Shown here in pieces: positions 17,197 through 26,550 of a stretch of 64,000 nt of DNA. Position numbers and translations under genes: made by a program. Within the stretch, counting starts at the first letter, position 1. Each line of letters starts with the position of its first letter. The notes under the pieces are model-generated. The model searched no databases and was not told the DNA's origin. It was given only the letters and a program-made list of their open reading frames with translations. The stretch comes from Rhodococcus sp. NBC_00297 (GTDB taxonomy: Bacteria > Actinomycetota > Actinomycetes > Mycobacteriales > Mycobacteriaceae): positions 2,359,001 through 2,423,000 of the forward strand of contig NZ_CP108041.1 in the NCBI RefSeq assembly GCF_036173065.1. Direction: 5' to 3'.

Positions 17197-18138
17197 TCAC
17201 CGAGCGAATCGGCTTCCACGGGGAACGACCAGAATCGGAACAGGGCTGTACCGCAGAATCTTCGACGCGGTGGAGCCGAGGAACACCCGGGCGAGAGGTC
17301 CGAGGCGGGACGAACCGAGCACCAGCAGGTCCTCGGGCCCCAGCTCGACCGAGTCCACCACGTGCTGCCAGTCCCCGCCGGAACCCACCGCGCACGTAGG
17401 GGACAGGGCCGGGTAGGCGGACGTGACGTCCGACGCCGCGGAGTGCAGCATCTCGGTGGCCTGCTCACGCCACTGCGACGTCACCAGATCCTCCGCGTCG
17501 TAGCCACCGAAGGGGGGATACGTCGTCGAGCGTCGTGGTGCGAACGCCACCAGGCGCAGCGCGATGTTCCAGCGCACCGCGAGAGCCGCTGCGGAATACA
17601 GCGCATCCTTGGCTTCCGGGGTCCCGGTGTAGGCGCAGGAGATGCGGGAGACGGCGTCGGTGCGGCGGCGTGCTCCGCGCGGCGCCAGTGCCAGCGGAAC
17701 AGCCGACGAGTGCAGCAGCGTCTCGCTCGTGCTCCCCGGCGTGAAGCGATCGTCGGGACCGTCGGAGCTCCCCAGCACCACCAGGTCGGCATGGTGAGTG
17801 GCCGCCGCCGCGGTGAGTGCGGCCGACTCGGCGGCGTTCTCGGCGAAGAAGGCGGAGGGCGATCCCAGATCGGCCGGAGTGAGCAGGTCCGCCATCGCCG
17901 CATCGGCCCGAGCGGCCGCATCCGTGCCGCGCTCCTCGAGCCAGCGTCGGTACTCCGCGTCCACGTGCGCCATCGACGGGAACGGCCACGTCCGCGGCAG
18001 GACGGTGCACGTGCGGACCGTCATCGCGCCGCCCGCGGCCCGAGCGGTGGTCGCCATGCGCGCGGCCAGACCCAGAGCATCGTGACCGGAGTCGTCCGGC
18101 AGCCACCCGACCAGCGCGGACATCGACGCGGTCGACAC
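17197..18138 (-). CDS. Double-domain universal stress protein
   Basis: This encodes about 313 residues with two tandem Usp domains. The first runs from SALVGW to the glycine loop GSSDGPDDRFTPGST and VPLALAP; the second from ISCAYTGTPEAKDAL to GSSRLGPLARVFLGSTA and VPILVVP. Tandem Usp proteins are frequent in mycobacteria and rhodococci and often bind ATP. The start is uncertain: GTG 18138 follows a G-rich ribosome-like run, ATG 18123 is the shorter option. It is divergent from the glucosylglycerate hydrolase gene and 23 bases upstream of the permease gene. Confidence 0.85.
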   Translation of the reverse strand: MSTASMSALVGWLPDDSGHDALGLAARMATTARAAGGAMTVRTCTVLPRTWPFPSMAHVDAEYRRWLEERGTDAAARADAAMADLLTPADLGSPSAFFAENAAESAALTAAAATHHADLVVLGSSDGPDDRFTPGSTSETLLHSSAVPLALAPRGARRRTDAVSRISCAYTGTPEAKDALYSAAALAVRWNIALRLVAFAPRRSTTYPPFGGYDAEDLVTSQWREQATEMLHSAASDVTSAYPALSPTCAVGSGGDWQHVVDSVELGPEDLLVLGSSRLGPLARVFLGSTASKILRYSPVPILVVPRGSRFAR

Positions 18139-18259
18139 ACCCACCACCCCCGACCAATTGCCCCGGCGCGTTCGACGCCGATGGCTCAGTATGCGACCGA
18201 CGCGCCGGGCCCGCACCCCGACTCACCGGCGCGTCCTGCAGGATCGCGCCGTCCGACGG

Positions 18260-19609
18260 ATGATGTCTCCCATGGCCGCCCCCGGATTCACCCCGACTCA
18301 GCTCGCGGCACGGGCCGCCTATCTCCTGCGCGGCAACGATCTGGGCACCATGACCAGCGCGGCTCCGCGTCTGTACCCGCACATGTGGAGCTGGGACGCC
18401 GCCTTCGTGTCGGTCGGGCTCGCCCCGTTGAGTGTCGAGCGGGCCGTCGTCGAGCTCGACACCCTGTTGTCCGCGCAGTGGTCCAACGGCATGATCCCGC
18501 ACATCGTCTTCGCCAGCGGTGTCGACGGATACTTTCCCGGGCCCGCCCGCTGGCAGGTGAACGAACTCGCCGCGCACGCACCCGTCGGCGTCCACACCTC
18601 GGGCATCACGCAGCCCCCCGTGCACGCGATCGCCGTGCAGCGCATTCTCGATCACGCCCGTCGACGTGGGCGGACCACGCGGCAGGTCGCCGGTGAGTTC
18701 CTCGATCGGCGATGGCCGGATCTGGTGCGGTGGCACCGCTGGCTGGCACACGCACGCGATCAGAACCACACGGGGCGCATCACGCTGTACCACGGGTGGG
18801 AATCGGGCATGGACAACTCGCCGCGCTGGGACGCGGCGTACGCGAAGGTGATTCCGGGGGCGGTGCCGCCGTACATCCGGGAGGACACGTCCATCGTCAC
18901 CGACTCGTCGCAGCGCCCGAGCAACATCGAGTACGACCGCTATCTCTGGCTGCTCGAGGAGATGAAGCTCGCCCGGTACGACGATCTCGCGCTGAACAGT
19001 GCCATGAGCTTCGCGGTGGAGGACGTGTTCGTCAGCGCGATCTTCGCCGTCGCCTGTGACGTGCTGGCCACCATCGGCGAGGACCATTCCCGGCCTCATG
19101 CGGACGTGCGGGACCTGCGCGCCTGGGCCGACCGGTTCCGGAGCGGCGTCGTCGCCACCACCGACGCGCGTTCCGGCGCGGCTCGGGATCGCGACGTGCG
19201 GTCCGGGGAGTGGATCAAGACCGACACGATGGCGATGTTCGCGCCGCTGCTGTGCGGTGGGTTGCCTCGTGACACCGAGCGGGCGCTGCTGCGACTCTTC
19301 GAGGGTCCGCGCTTCTGCGGGCACCCGGACTTCAAGTACGCCGTTCCCCCGTCGACGTCGCCGATCTCGCGGGACTTCCGACCTCGCGAGTACTGGCGCG
19401 GTCCCGTGTGGCCGGTGGTGACGTGGCTGTTCTCGTGGGCCTTCGCTCGACGCGGGTGGTCGGAGCGGTCGGCGATGTTGCGCGAGGAGGGGCTGCGGCA
19501 GGCCAGCGACGGCAGCTTCGCCGAATACTACGAGCCGTTCACCGGAGAGCCGTTGGGAAGCATGCAGCAATCGTGGACCGCGGCCAGCGTGCTCGACTGG
19601 CTGGGCTGA
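18260..19609 (+). CDS. ggh: Glucosylglycerate hydrolase (GH63)
   Basis: This is a 449-residue (alpha/alpha)6-barrel hydrolase of GH63. It matches the mycobacterial enzyme that splits glucosylglycerate, a compatible solute built up under nitrogen limitation, to glucose and glycerate. FTPTQLAARAAYLLRGND and PHMWSWDAAF mark the N-terminus, HGWESGMDNSPRWD the sugar-binding loop, and SFAEYYEPFTGEPLGS the region with the catalytic glutamate. The known enzyme has about 446 residues. The start is ATG 18260 (or 18263 or 18272), chosen from alignment with the known N-terminus. A strong hairpin overlaps the last codons. Confidence 0.92.
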   Translation: MMSPMAAPGFTPTQLAARAAYLLRGNDLGTMTSAAPRLYPHMWSWDAAFVSVGLAPLSVERAVVELDTLLSAQWSNGMIPHIVFASGVDGYFPGPARWQVNELAAHAPVGVHTSGITQPPVHAIAVQRILDHARRRGRTTRQVAGEFLDRRWPDLVRWHRWLAHARDQNHTGRITLYHGWESGMDNSPRWDAAYAKVIPGAVPPYIREDTSIVTDSSQRPSNIEYDRYLWLLEEMKLARYDDLALNSAMSFAVEDVFVSAIFAVACDVLATIGEDHSRPHADVRDLRAWADRFRSGVVATTDARSGAARDRDVRSGEWIKTDTMAMFAPLLCGGLPRDTERALLRLFEGPRFCGHPDFKYAVPPSTSPISRDFRPREYWRGPVWPVVTWLFSWAFARRGWSERSAMLREEGLRQASDGSFAEYYEPFTGEPLGSMQQSWTAASVLDWLG

Positions 19610-19622
19610 CCGCGGTCCACGA
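19571..19622. terminator. 18-bp hairpin across the end of ggh
   Basis: TCGTGGACCGCGGCCAGC (19571-19588) pairs with GCTGACCGCGGTCCACGA (19605-19622) with a single mismatch. The left arm is coding (codons for SWTAAS) and the right arm spans the stop. It separates ggh from the convergent phoX gene, whose stop is at 19637. Confidence 0.7.
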
Positions 19623-19636
19623 CGGCAGGGAGAAGG

Positions 19637-21691
19637 TCAGACCTTCCACACCGCGACGACCGACGGACGGGGCTGCGAGTCGCCACCGTCGGGCCAGTGC
19701 GAGGCGGGGGCGTCGGCACTGGCGTCGTCCTCCTCGCCCGGGTGCTGCACGCTCACGACGACACGCTGCTCCTGCACGATCGGACCGCAGGTCTCGGCGC
19801 CCTTCGGCACGGTGAGGAACTGCTTCGTCTGGCCGCGGCGGTCACCGTCGAGAACCACCGAGAACAGGCCGTCGTTGGAGTCGAGGGCGTTACCGTCCGT
19901 CGACACCCACAGGTTGCCGTCGGCGTCGAACGCCAGGTTGTCCGGGCACGAGATCGGGCTGACCTGCGACTTGTCGAAGCCACCGAAGTAGGTGTCGGCG
20001 GCTGCGGGATCGCCACAGACGAGCAGAAGGTTCCACGTGAAACTGGTCCCGGCGTGGTCGTCGTCGAGCTCGAGGACCTGGCCGTTCTTGTTCTTGTCCC
20101 GCGGATTCGCCTCGTCGGCGGCGGCCTTGCCCTCGGTGCCTCGGTTCGAGTTGTTGGTCAGCGCCACGTACACCTTGCCGGTGACGGGGTTCGGCTCGAA
20201 GTCCTCCGGCCGGTCCATCTTGGTGGCGCCGACCTTGTCACCGGCGAGGCGCGTGAAGACGGCGACCTCCTCGGCGGACATGCCGTCGACCAGGGACTCG
20301 CCGCGGCCGTCCTCGCCGGTACGCAACAACGGGATCCACTCGCCCTTGCCGGCGAACTGTCCCGTCGTCGGGAGCTTTCCGGAGCCGTCGATCTGGTCGG
20401 GCGCGTCACCGGAAAGCGTCGCGACGTAGAGGGTTCCGGCGTCGAGAAGCGTCACGTTGGACCGCAGTGCCGCAGCGCCGGTGCCCTGCATCATCTTCCG
20501 GCTGGAGACGAACTTGTACATGTAGTCGAAACGCTCGTCGTCACCGCTGTAGGCGACCACGGTGCCGTCGTCGGTCACGTGGATGGTCGCGGCCTCGTGC
20601 TTGAACCGGCCGAGTGCCGTGTGCTTGATCGGCGCTGCGGTGGGATCCCACGGGTTCACCTCGACGACCCAGCCGAAGCGATTCACCTCGTTCGGCTCCT
20701 GCGCCAGATCGAAGCGCTTGTCGAATCGCTCCCATTTGCGCTCGGACGCAGCACCTTCCACGCCGTAGCGCGCCAGACGCTCGGCGACCACGGGGTCGGT
20801 CACACTCTCGGCGTTGGCGAAGTACTGGTTGATGTTCTCCTCGCCGGACAACACGGTGCCCCACGGGGTGACGCCACCGGAGCAGTTGTTGAACGTGCCG
20901 AACACCCTGGTGCCGGTGGGATCGGCGGAGGTCTTGAGGAAGTCACTGCCGGCCGCGGGTCCGGTGAGGACGAACTCGGTCGATCCGGTGATGCGACGGT
21001 TGTAGCGGCCCATCTGCGGGGTGAGCTTGCCCGAGCCGTTTTCACCGGCCACCTGGACCACCGAGAGACCATGGGCGGCAAGGCCGATGGCGACCTGCTC
21101 CGCGGTGGGGTTCTCCGCGTCGTACCCCTTGAAGAGGAACGGTTCCGTCGTGTACTCGTGGTTGACCACCAGCAGGTACTCGGTGGACGACCCGTCGATC
21201 GGCAGCAGACCCGCGAAGTCGTTGTTGAATCCGAACTGCTTCTCCTGGGCCGCCGAGGTCTGGTTGTCGAAGTCGAAGGCAGGCGCACCCTCGACCACCG
21301 GGTCGCCCCACCGGATGACGACGGCCTGCTCGTACCCCTCCGGGACGACGACCGCGTCCTCGGTGTTGGGCGCGACGGCGGCGAAGTCGAGTCCACGCGG
21401 CTCCGGGGTCGGGGTGGCCGACGCGGTGGTGGCCGTGCCCGAGTCCTCTGTGCCGCACGCGGCGAGGGCGCTGGTGGCGCCGACGGCCAGCACGGCCATC
21501 GCACTACCGCGCAGGATGCCGCGGCGCGTCATCGCCGTCTTGACTATGTCGCCGAAGTACTCGCTCGACGACGTGTTGGGCACCTCGTGGAAGCAGGCGT
21601 CGCCGCACTTGTACTTGCACGTCAGCGACGACCGCGAGGAGCTGCCGTCGTGCTGATGGGAGACGATCAGGGGAAGCGGAATCGTGGTCAC
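19637..21691 (-). CDS. phoX: PhoX family alkaline phosphatase
   Basis: This encodes a 684-residue secreted or surface PhoX-type phosphatase (DUF839), a calcium/iron enzyme that frees phosphate from phosphoesters. The start is GTG 21691. The N-terminal region has the actinobacterial PhoX block CKYKCGDACFHEVPNTS. It is followed by a twin-arginine signal (TRRGILRGS, then a hydrophobic stretch) ending in LAACG, a possible lipobox. Later blocks include LVVNHEYTTEPFLF, NNCSGGVTPWGT, LSGEENINQYF and NRFGWVVEVNPWDP. Production is probably induced by phosphate starvation, although no PhoP box was identified. Confidence 0.93.
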   Translation of the reverse strand: MTTIPLPLIVSHQHDGSSSRSSLTCKYKCGDACFHEVPNTSSSEYFGDIVKTAMTRRGILRGSAMAVLAVGATSALAACGTEDSGTATTASATPTPEPRGLDFAAVAPNTEDAVVVPEGYEQAVVIRWGDPVVEGAPAFDFDNQTSAAQEKQFGFNNDFAGLLPIDGSSTEYLLVVNHEYTTEPFLFKGYDAENPTAEQVAIGLAAHGLSVVQVAGENGSGKLTPQMGRYNRRITGSTEFVLTGPAAGSDFLKTSADPTGTRVFGTFNNCSGGVTPWGTVLSGEENINQYFANAESVTDPVVAERLARYGVEGAASERKWERFDKRFDLAQEPNEVNRFGWVVEVNPWDPTAAPIKHTALGRFKHEAATIHVTDDGTVVAYSGDDERFDYMYKFVSSRKMMQGTGAAALRSNVTLLDAGTLYVATLSGDAPDQIDGSGKLPTTGQFAGKGEWIPLLRTGEDGRGESLVDGMSAEEVAVFTRLAGDKVGATKMDRPEDFEPNPVTGKVYVALTNNSNRGTEGKAAADEANPRDKNKNGQVLELDDDHAGTSFTWNLLLVCGDPAAADTYFGGFDKSQVSPISCPDNLAFDADGNLWVSTDGNALDSNDGLFSVVLDGDRRGQTKQFLTVPKGAETCGPIVQEQRVVVSVQHPGEEDDASADAPASHWPDGGDSQPRPSVVAVWKV

Positions 21692-21844
21692 CGGTCGACC
21701 GTAGAAGTGCCGGGCAAAAGGCAAAGGGAAGGTAAGCAACTCCCCGGGTGCAGGAAGGTGAACGGTGGGCGAACGTGTGTCGTCGGGGCACGCTCCGGGT
21801 AGACCGAGAGCGACGCGGAGACACCGCGACGAAGGAGGCACGAC

Positions 21845-22675
21845 ATGCCGATGCTCTCGGTGGGAGTCGAGAACGACGCCCCGATCGACCTGCACTACCA
21901 GGACCGAGGCGAGGGCGCGCCGGTGGTGTTGATCCACGGCTGGCCGCTCAACGAGCGGTCGTGGGAGCCCCAGATCGTCGCACTGCTCGACGCGGGCCAC
22001 CGCGTCGTCACGTACGACCGGCGTGGATTCGGCAGCTCGTCGCAGCCCGAGTCCGGTTACGACTACGACACGTTCGCCGCGGACCTGTCGGTCCTGCTGG
22101 AGACGCTCGACCTGAGGGACGTGACGCTGGTGGGTTTCTCCATGGGCGGCGGCGAGGTGGTGCGCTACCTCGCGAAGTACGGCAGCGACCGCATCGCGAA
22201 GGCGGTGCTCGCCGGTGCTGTTCCCCCGTACCTCTACAAGTCCGAGGACAACCCCGACGGCGGCCTCGACGACGAGACGATCGCGGGGTTCGAGAACGGC
22301 GTCGAGGAGGACCGCAACGCCTTCCTCGACGGCTTCGCCACCAACTTCTTCAGCGCGAACGGCGAGCTGAAGGTCTCGGAGGAGGATCGTCAGTACGCGG
22401 TGGACATGGCGGCCGAAGCGTCGACACCGGCGATCCTCGGCTGCATCGAGGCGTTCGCGCGCACCGACTTCCGTGAGGACATGCCGAAGATCGACGTCCC
22501 CACCCTCGTCATCCACGGCGACGCGGACGCCATCGTTCCGTTCGAGGTGAGCGGCAAGCGCTCACACGAGGCGATCGCGAACAGCACCCTGGTACTCGTC
22601 GAGGGCGGCCCGCACGGGTTCAACACCTCGCACCCGGATCGGTTCAACCAGGAACTGCTCGCGTTCCTGGGCTGA
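21845..22675 (+). CDS. Alpha/beta hydrolase (non-heme chloroperoxidase type)
   Basis: This encodes a 276-residue alpha/beta hydrolase of the cofactor-free haloperoxidase/esterase group. The nucleophile is S99 in GFSMGGG, the oxyanion region is HGWPL (31-35) and the catalytic histidine is H257 in GGPHGFN. These enzymes hydrolyse esters and show perhydrolase activity; the natural substrate is not known. A strong ribosome site (GAAGGAGG) precedes the ATG at 21845. It is divergent from phoX. A perfect 14-bp hairpin at 22682-22715 follows. Confidence 0.93.
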   Translation: MPMLSVGVENDAPIDLHYQDRGEGAPVVLIHGWPLNERSWEPQIVALLDAGHRVVTYDRRGFGSSSQPESGYDYDTFAADLSVLLETLDLRDVTLVGFSMGGGEVVRYLAKYGSDRIAKAVLAGAVPPYLYKSEDNPDGGLDDETIAGFENGVEEDRNAFLDGFATNFFSANGELKVSEEDRQYAVDMAAEASTPAILGCIEAFARTDFREDMPKIDVPTLVIHGDADAIVPFEVSGKRSHEAIANSTLVLVEGGPHGFNTSHPDRFNQELLAFLG

Positions 22676-22681
22676 CGCGCA

Positions 22682-22715
22682 CTCGCGAGGTGGGCGCCAC
22701 AGCCCACCTCGCGAG
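22682..22715. terminator. Perfect 14-bp bidirectional hairpin
   Basis: CTCGCGAGGTGGGC (22682-22695), loop GCCACA, and GCCCACCTCGCGAG (22702-22715). It lies between the convergent alpha/beta hydrolase and formaldehyde dehydrogenase genes. Its end word CTCGCGAG is also in the palindrome near 8870. Confidence 0.8.
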
Positions 22716-22721
22716 AGTCGG

Positions 22722-23942
22722 TCAGGCCGCGCCGAGGAGCCCGTGGGGGTCGAGCACGAACTTCGTGGCCTCACCGGAGTCGAAGTCGGCGTAGCCCTGC
22801 GGAGCCTGCTCGAGCGAGATGGCGCGTGCGTTGACGGCCTTCGCGATCTGCACGCGATCGTGCAGGATCGCCATCATCAGCCCGCGGTGGTACTGCATCG
22901 TCGGGCACTGTCCGGTGGCGAAGGACAACGACTTGGCCCACCCGGTGCCGAGGCTCAGCGACAACGCGCCGACCTTGGCGGCTTCGTCGGATGCGCCGGG
23001 ATCGCCGGTGACGTACAACCCCGGGATGCCGAGCGAACCACCCGCCGTCGTGATGTCCATCAGCGAATTCAGCACGGTGGCAGGCGCTTCCGTCGCCGAC
23101 CCGTCACCGTGACCGCGTGCCTCGAAACCGACGGCGTCGACGCCGCAGTCGACTTCCGGTACCCCGAGCAGCTGCTCGATCTGATCCTTCGGATCGCCCT
23201 TGCTGACGTCGACGGTCTCGCAACCGAAGCTTCGGGCCTGCGCGAGCCGGCTCTCGTTGAGGTCGCCCACGATGACGACGGCGGCGCCGAGCAGTTGCGC
23301 GCTGGCCGCCGCGGCGAGTCCGACGGGTCCGGCGCCGGCGATGTAGACCGTCGACCCGACTCCCACTCCGGCCGTCACGCAGCCGTGGAAGCCGGTGGGG
23401 AAGATGTCCGACAGCATCGTCAGGTCGAGGATCTTTTCCATGGCCTGATCGCGGTCGGGGAACTTCAGCAGGTTCCAGTCCGCGTACGGCACCATGACGT
23501 ATTCGGCCTGGCCGCCGACCCAGCCGCCCATGTCGACGTAGCCGTAGGCGGCGCCGGGACGATCAGGATTGACGTTCAGGCAGATGCCGGTCTTGCGTTC
23601 CTTGCAGTTCTTGCAGCGGCCGCACGCGATGTTGAACGGCACCGAGCACAGATCACCCTGCCTGATGAACTCCACGTCGCGGCCCACCTCGATGACCTCG
23701 CCCGTGATCTCGTGCCCGAGCACCAGGCCCTCGGGTGCCGTCGTGCGGCCGCGAACCATGTGCTGATCGCTGCCGCAGATGTTGGTGGACACCACCTTCA
23801 GGATCACTCCGTGCGGGCACTCGCGGCCCACACTCGCCGGGTTCACGCCGGGCCCGTCTTGCAAGGTGAAGCTGGGGAAGTCGATGTCGACGACCTCGAC
23901 CTTCCCGGCTCCGGCGTAGGCGACGGCTCTGTTGTCGGCCAT
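22722..23942 (-). CDS. fdhA: Glutathione-independent formaldehyde dehydrogenase
   Basis: This 406-residue zinc-dependent medium-chain dehydrogenase closely resembles Pseudomonas FdhA (formaldehyde dismutase group). It oxidises formaldehyde to formate with a tightly bound NAD and no thiol cofactor. Catalytic zinc residues are in NICGSDQHM and GHEITGEV; the structural zinc loop is CGRCKNCKERKTGIC; AGAGPVGLAAAASAQLLGA is the NAD motif; and VDAVGFEARGHG is diagnostic of the group. The ATG at 23942 has a GGGAGC ribosome site. It would detoxify formaldehyde from C1 or methylated aromatic metabolism. Confidence 0.93.
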   Translation of the reverse strand: MADNRAVAYAGAGKVEVVDIDFPSFTLQDGPGVNPASVGRECPHGVILKVVSTNICGSDQHMVRGRTTAPEGLVLGHEITGEVIEVGRDVEFIRQGDLCSVPFNIACGRCKNCKERKTGICLNVNPDRPGAAYGYVDMGGWVGGQAEYVMVPYADWNLLKFPDRDQAMEKILDLTMLSDIFPTGFHGCVTAGVGVGSTVYIAGAGPVGLAAAASAQLLGAAVVIVGDLNESRLAQARSFGCETVDVSKGDPKDQIEQLLGVPEVDCGVDAVGFEARGHGDGSATEAPATVLNSLMDITTAGGSLGIPGLYVTGDPGASDEAAKVGALSLSLGTGWAKSLSFATGQCPTMQYHRGLMMAILHDRVQIAKAVNARAISLEQAPQGYADFDSGEATKFVLDPHGLLGAA

Positions 23943-24054
23943 GTTTTCAGCTCCCGTTCGAGGTAGAGCGCCGACATTCTCGAGTGCGAATGTCGGCATC
24001 TCTCTCGACCGTACGCGGGATGATGTGCGCCGCGTCACAGATGGGCTGTTTCCC

Positions 24055-25710
24055 TCACTCAGTGGACGCCGATGGGAACACATAACGCGCGCCGCGTCGC
24101 TCACCCTTGATGACCAGCCTGTTGTCTTCGACGAGTTTCTTGAGGATCGACCGACCTTGCGTCGGCGACGTCTGACAAAGCTGCGCAGCCTGGCTTCTGG
24201 TGATCGATCCGTAAGCCCTCACATAGTCGAGGACCATGCGTTCTTGCTGCATTGGATCTGCACCGATCAATCTCACGTAAGCGTTCCTATCTTTCGCGAG
24301 ATCATAGAAGCGCGCGGTGAGGTGATACCTACGACTGCGACCAACACCTCGCGCTTCCAGAATTCCGAACTCGACCAGTTTGGCTAGTGTGTTCCGTGCC
24401 GTTGCGGGAAGCGCATTCAGTCGCTCTGCGATTTCTACACTGGTTGCTGAGCCGGAGGACTTTACTTCGTGCACGGTACGGAGTTCATTCAACTTGAGTG
24501 GCTTCTGGTTATCGTCCTCCCACGAGAGGAGAAAACGAACGAGATCGAGGTCCGCGTTCGACAGGGAAACTATGACCGTGACACCGAACGAGTTGCTACG
24601 CGAGTAATCGGGTGTGTCACGTCCGGCGCGAAGTTGTTGTTCATACATCTCGTTCACGCCTTTGCCGCGGCGCTCGACCAGGCCCGCTCTTTTGAAAGCC
24701 GCAGCAAGAATGGGGCTTCGGGGCCTCGATTGGTCAAGAATGTTCGAGACGTCGACACCAGGTGGAAAGCCTCCCGGACTGGTGACCACAAAGCTGTCGT
24801 CGGTTATCTGAACGACAGTCGGGCCCAGTACCGCGTAGTCCCGATGAATCAGTGCGTTCGCAACGGCTTCACGCCGAGTGATCGACGGGATCAGTGGTAC
24901 ATCAATTCGCTGAAGTCCGACGATCAATTCGGTGACCTCGTTGCGCTGGTCGATCAAGTCCTTCAAATATTCGGCCACTTTGAGAAGCGGAGCAATAATT
25001 CGCTCGTTGACCGCACTCTCCGTACTGCGCGCGTCTTGGAAAAGAAATTCTGCATTCGGTAGCCATCGTGAAAGCGCATGCCGGTGACCGAACAGGAGGA
25101 TCGCACCGAGACTCACTGGATCACTCAGCGGCGTCAGCCCCAGCGCCTTGAGCAAGTCCTCATCTGACAAGTGAGCTATGTTGTCGCCTGATCTCGAGCA
25201 AAGCTCGCGAAAGCGATCGAACTCGTGATGGTCGAGGTCTTCGAACGTGGCGCCCTTCGCCACCGCTGCTGCGAAGTCCTGGCCACGTGTCAGCATGCCC
25301 ACGCTGACAATCTCGTGTGCTGTCATCGGTATACACGCAGGCATCCCATTCGTGTCGAGAACGCGACGGGTGAATAGTCCATGTTTGGTTCCGACTGGAC
25401 CTGGTTCCGCTATCGGCACATCGATCCGCAGGATGGCAATCCCGTCGAGGTCCTCGAGGATGACCTGGACGGGTAGAGCTGGTTCGGTGTTCGCCTGGAT
25501 GTAGGCGGCTACACGGTCTGGAAAGGTCTCGTCCCCGTGACGCGGCTTTGCGCCCCGGAGTGTTCCATCGTCGTTGACGCCGACCAGGACCACACCGCCC
25601 CGCCCGTTCGCCATACACGCGACCGCTTTCGTGAGATCACGGTCGTTGATCTCAGCCTTGAACTCCACCGTGAGGGTTTCGCCGCCGTCCACGAGTTCGC
25701 GCGTATCCAT
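24055..25710 (-). CDS. AlbA/Schlafen-domain ATPase with winged helices
   Basis: This is a 551-residue accessory protein. Residues 10-130 form an AlbA_2/Schlafen-like nucleic-acid-binding domain (VEFKAEINDRDLTKAVACMANGRGG begins it). Residues about 260-390 resemble the GHKL-type HATPase_c_4 domain (RREAVANALIHRDY, then GRDTPDYSRSN). The C-terminus has one or two winged helices (about 415-470 and 495-545). Such proteins are annotated as RecG-like regulators; some are linked to phage defence or toxin-antitoxin loci, but no function is established. The base composition is visibly more AT-rich than the surroundings, which suggests transfer. The ATG at 25710 lies 7 bases from the -10 region, so the transcript may be leaderless. 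Confidence 0.85.
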   Translation of the reverse strand: MDTRELVDGGETLTVEFKAEINDRDLTKAVACMANGRGGVVLVGVNDDGTLRGAKPRHGDETFPDRVAAYIQANTEPALPVQVILEDLDGIAILRIDVPIAEPGPVGTKHGLFTRRVLDTNGMPACIPMTAHEIVSVGMLTRGQDFAAAVAKGATFEDLDHHEFDRFRELCSRSGDNIAHLSDEDLLKALGLTPLSDPVSLGAILLFGHRHALSRWLPNAEFLFQDARSTESAVNERIIAPLLKVAEYLKDLIDQRNEVTELIVGLQRIDVPLIPSITRREAVANALIHRDYAVLGPTVVQITDDSFVVTSPGGFPPGVDVSNILDQSRPRSPILAAAFKRAGLVERRGKGVNEMYEQQLRAGRDTPDYSRSNSFGVTVIVSLSNADLDLVRFLLSWEDDNQKPLKLNELRTVHEVKSSGSATSVEIAERLNALPATARNTLAKLVEFGILEARGVGRSRRYHLTARFYDLAKDRNAYVRLIGADPMQQERMVLDYVRAYGSITRSQAAQLCQTSPTQGRSILKKLVEDNRLVIKGERRGARYVFPSASTE

Positions 25711-25717
25711 GGCTACA

Positions 25718-25729
25718 AGTATGCATACT
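25718..25729 (-). promoter_or_regulatory. Perfect palindrome over the -10 region of the AlbA-domain gene
   Basis: AGTATGCATACT is a perfect 12-base palindrome that starts 8 bases before the ATG at 25710. On the minus strand it contains CATACT, a plausible -10, which would put the transcript start at or next to the ATG. A second pair, GACTCCGT (25733-25740) and ACGGAGTC (25755-25762), lies just upstream. These look like autoregulatory sites for the winged-helix protein. Confidence 0.5.
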
Positions 25730-25791
25730 GTTGACTCCGTCGACGTCTAAGAACACGGAGTCATAAGTTTTGATAGTTATGAGTGAGCTGT

Positions 25792-26547
25792 CTACAGCAC
25801 CTCGGACAGGAACCTCTGCAGTCGCTCGGTCTGCGGGTCGTCGAACAGCGCTGCGGGCGGGCCCACCTCGACGGCGCTGCCGTGGTCCATGAACAGCACG
25901 CGGTCGGACACCGAGCGGGCGAAGCCCATCTCGTGCGTGACGACGACCATCGTCATGCCGCCGGTCGCGAGGTCCGCCATGAGGGCGAGCACGCCCTTGA
26001 CGAGCTCCGGGTCGAGGGCGGACGTGGCCTCGTCGAAGAACATCACCTGCGGTTCCATGGCGAGTGCTCGCGCGATGGCCACTCGCTGCTGCTGACCGCC
26101 GGAGAGGTTGCCGGGGCGCGAGCCCGCTTTCTCCTTCAGGCCCACCTTGTCGAGCTGGGCGAGCGCGGCGGCGTGTGCGTCGTCCTTGCTCAGTCCCTTC
26201 AACTTCCACGGACCGAGCGCGACGTTGTCGAGGACGGTCCGGTGCGGGAACAGGTTGAACTGCTGGAACACCATGCCGATGCGCTGGCGCAGCGCGTCTG
26301 GATCGTCCTTCAGCACCGAGCGTCCGTCGAGCAGGATGTCGCCCTGCTCGGGCTCGTGCAGTCGGTTGAGCACGCGCAGGAGCGTGGACTTGCCCGACCC
26401 GGACGGTCCGATGACAGTGGTGGTGGCTCCTGCGGCGACGTCGATGTCGACGCCGCGCAGGACCTTGTTGGTGCCGAAGGACAGGTGCAGGTCACGGCCG
26501 GCGAGTGAGACGCCGGTCAACGGCTCGGTCGAGGGTGCGGTGGTCAT
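25792..26547 (-). CDS. Amino acid ABC transporter, ATP-binding protein
   Basis: This 251-residue polar amino acid uptake ATPase (GlnQ/HisP group) has Walker [10 protein letters not shown] (47-55), the Q-loop [11 protein letters not shown] near 92-102, the signature NLSGGQQQR near 146, Walker [15 protein letters not shown] and the H-loop VVTHEM. It energises the permease half encoded just upstream (26551), with only 3 bases between the genes. It is probably specific for glutamine, glutamate or a similar polar amino acid. Confidence 0.95.
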   Translation of the reverse strand: MTTAPSTEPLTGVSLAGRDLHLSFGTNKVLRGVDIDVAAGATTTVIGPSGSGKSTLLRVLNRLHEPEQGDILLDGRSVLKDDPDALRQRIGMVFQQFNLFPHRTVLDNVALGPWKLKGLSKDDAHAAALAQLDKVGLKEKAGSRPGNLSGGQQQRVAIARALAMEPQVMFFDEATSALDPELVKGVLALMADLATGGMTMVVVTHEMGFARSVSDRVLFMDHGSAVEVGPPAALFDDPQTERLQRFLSEVL

Positions 26548-26550
26548 GTG

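Noticed and set aside
23943-24104. 54-residue N-terminal extension of the formaldehyde dehydrogenase
   Set aside because: The extension lacks family similarity, overlaps the 3' end of the AlbA-domain gene, and ATG 23942 has a good ribosome site.
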